NCBI RefSeq assembly: GCF_037038585.1
Contig: NC_092520.1
Coordinates: 64,913,501-64,977,500 of the forward strand
Reading direction: 5' to 3'
DNA: 64,000 nucleotides
Source: Patagioenas fasciata
Taxonomy: Eukaryota > Chordata > Aves > Columbiformes > Columbidae
In this document: piece after piece, positions 38,994 through 50,228 of the stretch
Layout of the letters: each line of letters starts with the position of its first letter
Numbering within the stretch: position 1 is the first letter of the stretch
Notes under the pieces: model-generated
Told to the model about the DNA's origin: nothing
Databases searched by the model: none
The model's input: the letters and a program-made list of their open reading frames with translations, nothing else
Made by a program: the position numbers and the translations under genes

Positions 38994-39013
38994 GGGGAGG
39001 GAGGGGGAGCGGG
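38994..39013 (+). promoter_or_regulatory. G-quadruplex-prone run upstream of RASA3
   Basis: Four G-tracts (4, 3, 5 and 3 G) separated by A, A and AGC in 20 bp. This fits the canonical quadruplex pattern and lies directly upstream of the CCAAT pair. Confidence 0.6.
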
Positions 39014-41887
39014 ATAGTTGGAGGAGGGCGGAGAGCAGGGGGGGTTGCGGTGCTTTGCCAACAGCTGGATCGCGGCGCGCGCCGGCCGGCCAGCTGCGGC
39101 CGCCCCTCAGTCATGGCGGGGCTGTCAGCCCTGTCCCCGTCCCGCCGCTGCCCTGTCCTGTCCCAGTCCCCGCCGCGAGGAGGAGAAGGCGGCTGTTGAG
39201 GGGTGGCTCCGTTCCTCCCGGCCGCGGCAGCCCCCCACCCCGCCGGGACTCCCGAGGGGCAGCGAGGGGAGGGGGAAGGCTGACTAACTCCATTGCCCGT
39301 CGCCAGCGCCGGCCCGGACCAACCGTCGAGGAGCAGCCGTTGGCCTCGGCCGCGGGGCCTGCGCGTCACGGCCAAAGGGAGGGAGGGATGTTCAAGTCGT
39401 CTTCCCCACAGAGCCATAAAGAAAGGGCACCTGCGGTGCCCCCAGGTTGAAAGCCATTCATTAGTGGGGTAAAGAAGCCCGTAGAAAATGAACAAACCCA
39501 TCTGGGTGTTGGGAGCAGGCCGGTCTGTCTCCTGGCTCCATTTGATCACTGGCAAAGCACGCTCTACCTGATTGCACGGGAAGAGCAGGTAATTCAGATT
39601 TCATGATTGCACATTAAACAGGAGGAAACAGGACCTGTGTCAATATTCAGTGACAAACTTGTAAAGTCAGTAACTGAAATACCCCTTTGCTAAAGGTCTG
39701 GCAAAAACAGAGCACACAGTCCAATAGAGATGTACAGATTACACTGTTTCAAGAAGTAAAATAATCAAATTACCTTTCATGCAGACAATCACTACCCCAC
39801 TGAGGAGGCTTAGAACAGGCGCAGAACCGCCTGGGCACATGACAGTCCAGCATATCAGAGAAGCACAACAAACTGCCCTTTCTCAAGCCTGCAGCAAAAA
39901 GAAAGGGAAAAAAAATCACACACACCACCCACCATCAAATGCTTTCTCACTCTGGCTATGAATTTCAGAAGTGGGAGGAAGGCAAACAGGCTAAGGACAA
40001 TGTACACATGTACTAAGAATCTAGTAGTGAAAGAACCAAACTATTAAAACGACAGCAAGGAAACAGAAGGGAAATCCTAAGTCAGTCACATGTGGTATGA
40101 AGCCTGTAGGCAAGAAACCGTCCAGGCAAGCTTGAAGAATACGGTTGGGCAGTACATCCTTGCTTGAATCATGGCTGGTACAATGCATAATTAATTCCCT
40201 TTATGCAGAGAGAGAGAGATATTGAAATATGTGAGAAAATAAAAACTTGGGAAGGAGTTACAATGGCAGTGGGAGTCAGTTTGCAAGAAAGTTTGGGGTA
40301 TCTGAGTTTTCCAGCACAGGTATGTGCCTAACTCTGAAGGAAGCTGGCAAGCTCACAGCCAAAAAAGGAAGCAGTGAGTTATCTTAAGGAGCTGCCTGAC
40401 TTACTGTGTTCGCTTTGTCTGCATAGCCAAGCGACATATGTAATTTGATAAAAATACTCTTATAGCACAAGACTCTGAGGGGATTTTGTAAAGCACAGGC
40501 TTCCATTTACCAACATCCATACCGTAATTCCCTCCTCCTCACTGCAATATGCCCAGTGTCCTCTGTAACCTCATTACATTTATCCCTGTTCTACCTACAT
40601 AATGCTCCCAACTCACTGCAATGCTTCAGCACCTCTGCCCGCTGGTCCTTTGCACCCCTCGTGATAACTTTGGTGCTCCCTGTCCTAGCAAACTTTACCA
40701 TTTTCTTCACCAGAGCCCTAATTTCACCTGTCACAATACTTCTGACTCCCCTATTTTTGTCTCACCTTACAGGTGGACAAGAGGCAACACAAGCAGCAGC
40801 CTGAACAGAAGCCACAGGAGTGCTGATCAGGTACCTCACATTTTAAGAAGGACATTGACTCAGAGTGGCCAATCTGTTGCTGCCCAGATGTTGAATGTGA
40901 CAAACAGTTTTGAAGTATGCATGTTATATAGGTCGGTTTTAACACTCCATACATGCTCACAGATAAAAAGGAATATACAATGGCTGTTGCTTTTGCTCCT
41001 TCGCCACATATGCACACACCTTGAACATATTTGCACAAAATAAATGCAGGCCCATTGAGTCATCTGACTGAGGAAGAATGGCAAACAGCTGTTATACACA
41101 TGCTATACACGGGCAGAAACAAGGACTTTCAGCTATAAGCAAGTAGATAAAGTGTAGCTATAGGCAAAGGAAAATGGATCCTGTTGTTTCGATCCCTATA
41201 AGCTGACCCCAAATGAGGTCACAAATTGAGTTTATAGATCCCTTTAAAAACATCTTCATACACATGGTGATGCAGTAACCAAAGAAACTTCTTCTGTACA
41301 CTGAGAACTGATAAATCTTTCTGAACAACATCAGGGAGAAACCTGCTGCCATGTTCTAGATATTATCCACATCTCAGATGAAACATCTTGCTTCTCTCTG
41401 TTTTCTGTGCTTGCCTTTGGTACATAAAGACTTCAGTTGACCTCATTTCCCTGTCTGAAGTTTTTCTTATCTGCAGAAAGTTGACCCCAAAATAGTAATA
41501 AAAAAAAAAAAGTCAATTTATCAATTCTCTTGCCAGCATTTGCTGCTGTAAGAGTCACTCTCAGCAGATGCTCAACAGACTATCCTTCCCAATCTGCAGC
41601 TGTGCTCTTTTCAGACAGTCGTGGCACTTCTGTCTCCTTTATGTCCAGGAAGCAAAACATTTACCTATAGCCCAGTTATTATATATTCACAAAACCAGGC
41701 CCTACATAATTTCCCCATCCCTTTTTGCACACCCAGTTTTGCAGTCAGAATCCACCATTCTTATATCTAATTTCATTTGACCCAGAGTAAATTCACTCTG
41801 TTATCTAAGGTGATGGTTGACCCCCACATCATAACCTCAGGTCCCTGGTGCTCGCAAGGATCTGTGGTGTAATATGTTTGGTGGTTT

Positions 41888-41938
41888 AAAAAACAAACAA
41901 ACAAGCAAGCAAGCAAACAAACAAACAACAACAAAAAA
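41888..41938. repeat. (CAAA)n / (CAAG)n repeat
   Basis: Compound run of AAAC, AAGC and AAC units. Confidence 0.9.
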
Positions 41939-42235
41939 GCCACCTGTCATTATTCTCATTTGTATATTATGAAAAACAAGAATCACATAAGCCGTGACAC
42001 TTTGAAATGGCTCAGCATTAGGAGTGTGTGCTTACCCACAGCTACACTGCCAGGCTGGTTTTCAGCATGGCCTAGCTTTACCAAGAGCATGGATAGGCAC
42101 AGGAAGGCTGTGGCAAAATTCAACCATAAACCCAGCCTTTCCTTTAAAATGTGGTCAAGTATCACCAGTTTTTGCACTTAAGTTTAAAAGAAACTACCCA
42201 GAATCCATGAGCAACAATTGGAACAGACCAATGTT

Positions 42236-42359
42236 AAAAACAAACAAACAAAGAAACAAACACACAAAAACACAAAAGAAAACACACACACAAAACTAGT
42301 AATAATATTTAAAAAAAAAAAAAAAGCTTACAGCAAGGAAAAGAAAAGAAAAAAAAAAA
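42236..42359. repeat. A-rich cluster: (CAAA)n, poly-A and (GAAA)n
   Basis: CAAA and CACA units at 42236-42295, a 15-A run at 42311-42325, and AAAG-type runs at 42336-42359. Low-complexity intergenic DNA. Confidence 0.85.
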
Positions 42360-43369
42360 GCAGGCACCTTCTCACCTTCCTTCATTGCGGAATAATTCAA
42401 GCTTCCTCGCCCGAGAATCTATGAACTGTTACTTCTGGCTCACTGTGCTGTCCAGTTACTCTTCTGGTTTCCCACCAGCCCTTTTCTGCTCAAGCTCTTT
42501 GTCAGTGCTTTCATGTATCAGTGTGCTAGTTTATTTTGTGTTGTCTCTTGTTTTCTTGACATAAGCCTAAAAGCTTTTTGTTTTCTCTGTAATACACATC
42601 TATCTCCAAGTCTATGTGCTGTACAGTCCAACAATGTAAATTAAAGCAGTGTTTTAAAACTCACATGAACATGTATTTTTAAAGATGTTAAATGCATTAT
42701 AAGAAACAGCCAAAGAATGTGTGTCGCTTTTTCAATATCTCCATTCCTGAAATGAAACCTCAGCAGCAGCACATCACATGTGTGTGTATTACAGATAACA
42801 TGTGCAGGCAATGTGAGATTTGCAGCTGCTAGCAGTCTGATCAAAAAATCTAGGCAAAGTGAAATGCTGCTTCTAAGATGTGGATGAGTCTGTTAATGAC
42901 AATATCTTTTCCAACTTTTCTTCATCCAAGCCATATGGGTTTACACTATCAGCTCTTTAGAGGATTCTTGGGTCTAAATTAGACTACAAAGAAGGTCATT
43001 TTCTGTGACTCATTTGTGCCAAGCAAGGAAATAATTTCCTCTCCTGATCTACATGATCGCTTTCTCTTGGGAGGAAACAGAATATAAGAAGCTTTCTAAT
43101 CTCCTTTTGTGTTATACAAGAAACTAACAAAATATGAACCTACTGTCCCCTGGGAACTACAAAGCTGCAACCTATATTTATGTGAAGGAACAACATATTT
43201 AAGACAAATCTAAGGAAATATCACTATAACATAAAGTAGGACTATGATCTGATGACTGAGCAAGATATTGTGATTGAATTTTAGGAAGACATAGATAATT
43301 TCAACTAATAATATCCATACCAGGCCTGAAGGCAGGTACTATCCGTATAAGATAGTAAAATAGTCTTGT

Positions 43370-43517
43370 CCTTTCTTTCTTTCTTTCTTGCTTGCTTTCT
43401 TGCTTTCTTGCTTTCTCTCTTTCTTTCTCTCTGTCTCTCTTTCTCTCTTTTTCTCTCTTTCTCTCTTTCTTTTTCTCTTCCTCTCTATCTTCCTTCCTTC
43501 CCTTCTTCCCTTCTCCT
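43370..43517. repeat. (TTTC)n polypyrimidine tract
   Basis: About 150 bp almost entirely of T and C on the plus strand, with TTTC, TTGC, TCTC and TTCC units. The mirror-symmetric purine/pyrimidine strand bias can form triplex (H-DNA). The Ser/Leu/Phe-rich and Lys/Glu/Arg-rich frames reading through it are repeat artefacts. Confidence 0.95.
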
Positions 43518-44268
43518 GAAGTCCTACAGCCAACCAACTGGTCAGGAAAGGGCTACAGTCTTTCCCCCACTCTCCATGCATAGTGAAGTATGGCAGAAAT
43601 ACAATGAACCTATGTAAGTAGGAAATTAAGAATGAGCCTGTGATTACCCTTGTCTCCAAAGGCTAAGAGTTTGCATATCACAGCTACGGAGGAATGAAGA
43701 AACAGTAATGAAATAACTTGTATGGTTAGTCTGGCAGAGAAACGCTTTGGCCATTACACTAAATGAAAGAAGCAAAGGAAGGGAATGATGACGAAGAAGG
43801 TTTTAGTTAGCAAAATGTCAGCAACAGTGACAAGAAAGCACAGATTTCACAAAAACACAAAAGAGACAAAGTTTAATTGAAAGAGAAACATAGGAAAGAG
43901 TGGACACTACTGAGATGGCTGTAAATGCATGAGAAGGGGGTGTGCATGTACCAGTATATACATGGGATAAAAATGAATCTGTACCTCAGAAGCAGGAAAG
44001 CTGGGGATCGCACTGCAGTTACTACGCTTAAAGAAAGCAAAGATCTCCACTGTGACCCCTGAGTACAGGAAGAAAAGCATGTCTACCTGTTGTTCTTACT
44101 ACTTGCCTTTTCAAAAAATCTCACATTTTTGCTCTTTTTTGCTGAACGTTAGGCCAGAAAGAGGCCAGAAAGGGGAAAAGAAAAATGGCTTTAATTACAG
44201 GAAAAAGGGGCCAGTGAGAACTGGTTTTACAATAGCTGAGACAATACAACTAATTGTCAGGTTGTATG

Positions 44269-44291
44269 TTTTTTTAATTTTTTTTTTTTTT
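44269..44291. repeat. poly-T tract
   Basis: T-runs of 7 and 14 separated by AA. Confidence 0.8.
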
Positions 44292-45345
44292 AATAACACT
44301 TTGCTCCTTTAATTCTTGTTCATCACTTCTAAAAATCTGTTAAGTCTAGCTTCCTCCTAAAAATATAACTATGTTCAAATCCATGTCATTTTAGCAGCAA
44401 GCACAGAACATTCAGGATTCCAATGAAGGTAACCAACATGAAACACCTTCTGGTTAAACTTGTAGAAGCATTGTGTTCTGGGTCATATCTGATTTACTTG
44501 AGCTTACAAACTTCGCTTTCCTATTAAGGAACAAATCCCTTTATCCCTCCATAAAAGATTATAATGTAATAAAACTGCATTAAGATCTTACAGAAGAAAA
44601 AACAGTGATTATGCACAAGAATGAAATGTGGTTACTGCAGTTTAGTAAGTATGCATCCAGTCTCGTCTCTCCCACATTAGCTGTCAGTGGAACTGCTGTA
44701 ACTAAGTGCAAACAGTAAATAATCTTGAGAAAAACTAAGCAGCAATGGGACTTTCTACTTATTTTAAAAATACTGGAAACTGCTGTTTACAATAAATGTG
44801 GTTATGCAAGCAGGCATATAAATACTGTTATTTCAGAAGTCATTGCATATTGGTAGCCATAATAATCACTTTCATATCTTGTTTGCTTTTATGTCATCAG
44901 CTCATCGTCAGTCTTCTCTGTTCTTCATGAGAATTAATTTGACATCACAGGATTCCATCCTCACTCTCCAGCTGCAAGGCAAAGACTCAACCACCTGAGC
45001 TCAGCAGCACCAATAGTATTTCTTCTGAGAGGACTGCACGAAGAGCTCTTACCCCATCTTCTCCCTCATATCCACCTCGGGGGATTGTAAGGTCCCCAGA
45101 GGGAAGACACTGGGATTATCCTGCCAACATCTACCCCAAAAGACCCATAAAACAAACACTTCTCTGTCTCCCAGATATGTCCCAGTTCTGTGGGATAAGC
45201 AAGATCTATCTGACAGATGCCATGAAGTTTACATTGACTTTGGGAAGCTTTGCATAATTCATCCACAACCAGCGCTGTGAGTGACACAGCTCTCCCACAT
45301 GCAGCTATAAACCTTGATCAGACTTTTCCATGTAGTCATGCGTTT

Positions 45346-45535
45346 ACTATGGGTCAGATCCTGCTGTTTTCCATTTCCTCAGCAATCCCATTGAAGCCAA
45401 TGCTGGTGGGTCAGCATACAAATGCCACCCTCTCTCTGCATGGTGAATAGCTCCCATTGAACCCACTGGGATTACTCAACTGTGTGAGTAACTGCTATCA
45501 AGAGCAAAAGGAGCAAAATCCGGTCCTCATTAGGG
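45346..45535. repeat. Diverged old interspersed repeat (family not identified)
   Basis: GGTCAGATCCTGCT is followed by CCCATTGAAGCCAATG, then CTCCCATTGAACCCACTGGGATTACTC and GTGTGAGTAACTGC, ending near AAATCCGGTCCTC. The blocks CCATTGAAGTCAATGG, GGATTACTC and GTGAGTAA in this order resemble a motif set that recurs in many bird, turtle and crocodile sequences. I recall it as an ancient repeat but cannot name its family. A related block lies at 58249-58345. Confidence 0.4.
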
Positions 45536-48500
45536 ACTGCTAACCTGGAAAAAAACCTCCCTCAGTCGGTAGTACCACTCAAGCAGAGCAACTCTGGCAG
45601 TGAGGTGTGACCCAGCAAAGGCAATGTGGTGCAATTTGGCACTTTTTTTTTTAGTATGTAACTCTTTAAAGCATTGACTAATTATCCAGGCATGACTGCA
45701 TGGAGGAGCTCTCTCCCATCACAGTACATGAGCAAAGATAATCTTATACTATGAAACACAATTATCCAGATGGTTATTGGAGGATTTTGGAATAGAAGCA
45801 ATTTCTCTGATCTGGGAGATAAAAAAATCAAAGCCGAATTTAAAAAAATCATACCACACTTGATTCCCAAGTATTTAATTACATATTATCATGGGTAACT
45901 ACTAATCTGCTCCAATTATGCAATCTTATTTTATTGCTGGTGGAAACACATCTATCTCCACTATGTATTGTGTATATTTAAGTCAATATCTGAATAAACA
46001 GTCTGGAAAACACATCGTTTGTACTCAGATTTGGTTACTAGCATGATTATCATCTGCCACCTGCTGGAAATAGCTGTGATATCTCAACTAAGAACCACAG
46101 ATGGAAGGTCTGGTCACTCATCAAACAAGCACAAATGTCAAACAGCAAAATATGCTGCTTGTACCCAGAAGCCTATTCCTCTTGCACCCAGTGGGAAAGT
46201 TTAATTTGCATGTGGTGGTACTTATGTGCATTCACAGAGAAGCCGTAACATGACATTGTTTAAACAAACAGAAGCTTAATTTGCTATTGAGAATAATGTC
46301 ATCTGCCTGTGTTTGATCAGAAGGCAAGATATATAATCTGAACTAATGGACCCAGCTAATCTCATCTCACACTGGCACAGTGCTTTTGCCACTCTGCTGG
46401 AAATGGCACAATTGCAGGTCCTCCTGCACTATCCTCACAAAGGATTTTTTCCTTCATATAGTCTAGCATTGTCTTTGAGCCTCATTTGAAGAGACTGACC
46501 ATCCTGGCTTTATGGTGGCCCATAAAACCTAAAGGAGAACAAAACCTGACTATCCAAGACATCTGCTCTTACTCAAAAAAAAAAACAAAAAAAAAGGAGC
46601 AAATGAGTTTGGTTTGGATGAAGCGTTCCTCAGAGCGCCAAAACCTTGCTGCCTCTGTGCCAGCAAACCAGAGTAAGTAATCCAAGTAAGCCAGAGGGTA
46701 AGTCCGGAGGCAGCATTTTATAATCACTTTCCTCTCTCACTTGTGTGCAGCAGGCTGTATAGTAGCAGGATGCACAAGTAAGGCAAGCAGTTCTTGTCAC
46801 TGTGCTGCCCTATTGCACCTGACTGGCTGATGACAGGTAATTTGGCAGCTGGCAGGTCTCCCCAGGCCAGTGGGGAGGGACAGGTACAACTAAATTAGAG
46901 TATCAGAACTTGTTTTTAACAAAAAACATGCCCAGGCCCTTAAGCAGCCAACTTCTGTGTGCCAGCAGGGACAGAAGAAAAGCCATGGGTTCACATTTAG
47001 ATAGGGCTTGCATTCGAGGAACATAGTGCCTTTCTCTGGGTACCCTTTAATTATTTCTGAGATCAAAGAAGGAGAAACAAAAACAAAGGTGTGCATACAA
47101 GTGATTTTTGAAGGTTATCCACATCTGTGGGATGAAGTGGAGAAAGAGTAAAAGAGAATACACATTCAAGGTCCTAATAAAATTATAACTAATTCTCATT
47201 TTCCCCACTAACTTGTTTTAGCCATTATAAAGCAATCAGATGTTTATAGCAGGAAGAAGTAATATAAGCCCTGAAAGCAACATCACAAAGCTAAACCACT
47301 GAGCAACACATTAGCAAGAATGAACATTGGCATCTGCTTTCAGATGCCTGCTGTGAGCAAAGGGCCAGGCCTGTCCAAGGTGTCACCGCTGGGCCGAGCT
47401 ACCTCAGTTCTGCTGCAACAGGCAGCATTCACACAGCAAATACCAACAACAGCCCATTCCCAAAACACCTGTGCTGTGCTGTGCACCCACCTGCAAACAC
47501 ACAGAATACAATGCTTGTGTTGGCATCTGCTTTTAGCAGAAAGCCTTTGCTGATTCACAGTGCTTTTTTGTTCTTAGCTGGTCGGAGCTCATCACATTTT
47601 GGGCCCCTCCAAATTTTCTCCTTTGTGCCAGTCCCAGGAGGCTACCACCTCTCTTTCAGCAACGTGGGCCTTGCCTGCACTGGCAAGTTGCCCTCATTCC
47701 AGCCACAAATTTAGCTATACCTCATGCTGACAAGAAGGCTGAGATTTGCTCTTGTAAAATCTGACAAGGCGAAAGAATCAGGAACACCTTCAGCCTGCAC
47801 ACACCAGAAATTGTTCTCATCTTTGCCACAGCCTTCACTGTGATGACATTTGTAACCAGAAAAAGGTTGAGTTCCTTGTGCAGATGAGGCACATGGCTGC
47901 CTGCAGACCCTCGCCTGCATGCCAGTTCCCCCAGCCCTCTGTGTGCTGGCCCCTAGCTATGGACCAGATTCTCAGCAGCAACAGCCTGCTCTCAGGGACC
48001 TTCTCCAGGGCCTTCTGGGGTTACCCAGACAGTGCTCCCCTCCTCAGACAAAGGTGGGGGAGAGGGTCCTGGCCTCATCTCTGTGTATGCACCCCGTAGC
48101 ACCCATGCAGTAAGACCACCTTTCCATAGAAAGCCAAGGGCTGCTGCACGAGCAAACTGATCTCAATGCAGAAGCTCAACCACCCAACAGTCCCTCTCTT
48201 CTCCCTCTGTGCCTGCCTCCCATGCTAAACCCACAGGAAAATTAGTTATCAGCATTAATCTACTTGTCATTTTAGCTGTAGATCAAGGAAATCCTGGATC
48301 TTACTAAACATTGTCCAAAAGATTTAGAATCGTCTATGTAGATATAAACATATGTATATATAAATAAAACTCCATATAATTATGGCAATGTTTTTCTCTT
48401 CCTCTTCCTCTCTTCCCACCCCCTTTCCCTTGTCTAAAGGAAGCATCTGGTAAATCTGCTTTTGTATCACAGTGGGAGCCATAGCCCTCACGTCTCCTTC

Positions 48501-48818
48501 CCTTTGCACCACTCCATGCAGCAAGTGCTTTGCCACTCTGGAAAGGGCTTGCTCTGCTGCACACGTATGCATGGAGACACGCTGCCTGACTGACTGCAGC
48601 CCTCAGATGGAAGCAGCTAGGTATGCCACATGCATAGGCAGAGCAGGTCCCACTCACCCCCGCAGGTTTTCCAGTTGCTTTTTTTATCCTCCTGGCTACA
48701 GATGGACTCTTCAGTTACTCAGTTGGGTGGTTTGCTTATGAGTTATATGATAAGGGTGTGTGCTTGCAGGGTCAAAGTCACAGTGTTGGATCCTATCATG
48801 TAACATACTGAACTGATC

Positions 48819-48835
48819 AAAAAAAAAAAAAAAAA
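48819..48835. repeat. poly-A tract (17 A)
   Basis: Run of 17 A in intergenic DNA, with no retrocopy body recognised. Confidence 0.85.
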
Positions 48836-49040
48836 GTTTGGCTTCTTTCAACATCTCCAAATGCCCATCCAGCCACAGGCAATGAATGAAAGGAGACTGG
48901 GTCTGATCCTCAAGCACACCCAGAAGTGACACCAGCCTGTCCTGTGGTTCAGTCTGTGCATGTGCCCAAAGTCAGTCAAATGCTTCATAGAATATGGTGA
49001 GGAATTGCCATGTCTTTAAAATAACTGGGAAAGCTGTCAG

Positions 49041-49166
49041 AAAAAAATTTAAAAAATTAAAAACAAACAAACAAACAACAACAACAACAACAAAACAACA
49101 CCAAAAAACCCCAAAAACAACCAAATAAAAAACCCCAACAAACAAACCCCGCCCCCCCCAACACCA
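49041..49166. repeat. A/C-rich low-complexity block
   Basis: (CAAA)n and (CAA)n units grade into CCAAAAACC-type sequence and an eight-C run. There are no G bases over most of its length. Confidence 0.9.
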
Positions 49167-49810
49167 ATACAGGACTTATTTGCCTCTTCACACATACAGA
49201 AAACCTTTAAAGCTTTAGAAAATGTACACTCTGCCTCTCACATTTTCTCACTATGTATACAAAGTTCATAGCAAAAGCAAATGGTGGAAAAAGGCACTTC
49301 TGGTCACAGTGAGTAACAATATCTTCAAAAACATTATCTGTATTGGGGGTGCAGCAGGAGAAGAAGCATCTTCTCTAATTTATTCCATAACTGGGCCATA
49401 AGCATAAGCAGCTGCTGTAGCTGGGCCAGCCTAAGCTCTTCTTCTGGCAAAGATGGCAGGAGAGGAAAGGGCAGCAATTCACTAACCTTGGAACATAGTT
49501 CAAGGGGGAAGTAACTCAAGATAGAAATTCCTAGCAGCAATGCCACCTGCAGAGCTTGCAGACCGATATATTATATGAACGGGTTTGCTCAAAACTCAGA
49601 CCCAAACAAAACAGAGACTAAAAGCCAAACCCAGAAACCTGTGAGAGCTGTAGGGTGCTGAGATCTCAGAAAAAAAGCTCAGCACACTCCAAGGTTACCA
49701 CATGAAAAAAATAGTCTTGTATTGCCCACCTTGCTTTTATGCTGCAGAAAACACAATTCTTTCTGCTGAATGCATAGAAGTCCTGATATATAGGGGAAAA
49801 CGTTGTTTGG

Positions 49811-49825
49811 TTTTTTTTTTTTTTT
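49811..49825. repeat. poly-T tract (15 T)
   Basis: Fifteen T shortly before the mariner-like element. Confidence 0.8.
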
Positions 49826-49857
49826 GCAAAAATCTTCTTATATTCATTATCTACTTA

Positions 49858-50228
49858 CAGGATTTTTCAAAAAGAGGACCCAATGTGAAATCACTATATC
49901 TCTGCAACCATGAACTGCCCATGAATGAAAACCCTCACCACTTGAAACTCTTACCACCATTAGCGACTAATCTGGATGACCTCAAAAACAGAATCACAGC
50001 AGCGGTGACCTCAGTGGAAGAAGACACTTTGAGAGGTGTTTGGGACAAATTCAACTATCATCTTGATGTTGTCTGTACAGCAGGTGGAGGACACATGGAG
50101 CATTTATAAAAAAATTACTAAAACTTGATAATTCATTAAACCATTTGTAAATTTCTGTGTAATTGTAACATGTTGCCATTGTGAAATATACTGTTTCAAA
50201 ATTGAGACCGTATTTTTGAAACATCCTG
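49858..50228 (+). mobile_element. Internally deleted mariner/Tc1-type DNA transposon (MITE-like, 371 bp)
   Basis: Both ends match as terminal inverted repeats. The left end is CAGGATTTTTCAAAAAGAGG and the reverse complement of the right end is CAGGATGTTTCAAAAATACG. Similarity continues, with one gap, for about 48 bp on each side. Both ends are flanked by TA (49856-49857 and 50229-50230), the target duplication of the Tc1/mariner superfamily. Between them, codons for about 45 residues survive in the plus frame, ending at a stop near 50109. They include NLDDLKNRI, then LRGVWDKFNYHLDVV and a final GGGHMEHL, which resembles the C-terminus of mariner-like (IS630/Tc1/mariner) transposases. The catalytic DDE part is deleted, so the copy cannot move alone. 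It resembles the avian mariner known as Galluhop in being a bird mariner, but I cannot confirm that family. Confidence 0.8.
49969..50109 (+). pseudogene. Transposase C-terminal remnant in the mariner-like element
   Basis: This is the surviving last ~45 codons of the transposase, in frame up to the TAA stop near 50109. It includes the NLDDLKNRI segment, a Val-Trp-Asp-Lys-Phe core and the terminal His-Met-Glu-His-Leu. The DNA-binding N-terminus and the DDE/D catalytic residues are absent. The open frame continues to the left through the inverted repeat into flanking DNA, so its apparent start has no meaning. Confidence 0.7.

Larger units (their letters stand above)
38281..39375. promoter_or_regulatory. 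RASA3: CpG island with the RASA3 promoter
   Basis: About 1.1 kb of very G+C-rich sequence dense in CpG, in sharp contrast to the AT-rich flanks. It covers RASA3 exon 1, its 5' UTR and the upstream promoter. It contains two CCAAT boxes, GC-box-like GGGCGG (around 39025) and a G-quadruplex-prone run at 38994-39013. All long frames in this block on either strand, apart from the exon 1 coding part, are consequences of the lack of stop codons in G+C-rich DNA. CpG islands often fire in both directions, so a plus-strand noncoding RNA could start here, but I see no direct sign of one. Confidence 0.9.
39376..49857. other. Intergenic region between RASA3 and the mariner-like element
   Basis: About 10.5 kb of non-coding DNA. 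It contains CAAA-type repeats (41888-41938, 42236-42295), A/G-rich tracts (42311-42359), a long TTTC/TC pyrimidine tract (43370-43517), T- and A-runs (44269-44291, 48819-48835), a diverged old repeat (45346-45535), and an A/C-rich block (49041-49166). I found no exon with conserved protein, no tRNA and no intact transposon. The sequence around 47.3-48.1 kb is somewhat richer in G+C but shows no recognisable product. Confidence 0.6.

Noticed and set aside
38370..39555. Many overlapping Arg/Pro/Ala/Gly-rich frames on both strands
   Set aside because: Expected in CpG-island DNA. Only the 18 codons of RASA3 exon 1 have independent support.
43301..43659. Lys/Glu/Arg-rich and Ser/Leu/Phe-rich frames
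   Set aside because: Translation of the TTTC repeat, not genes.
47320..48113. Cluster of short frames in a slightly G+C-richer intergenic stretch
   Set aside because: No splice-phase chain, no recognised domain and no CpG island.
49702..49968. N-terminal part of the open frame that contains the transposase remnant
   Set aside because: It runs through unrelated flanking DNA, a poly-T tract and the inverted repeat, so only the C-terminal codons derive from transposase.
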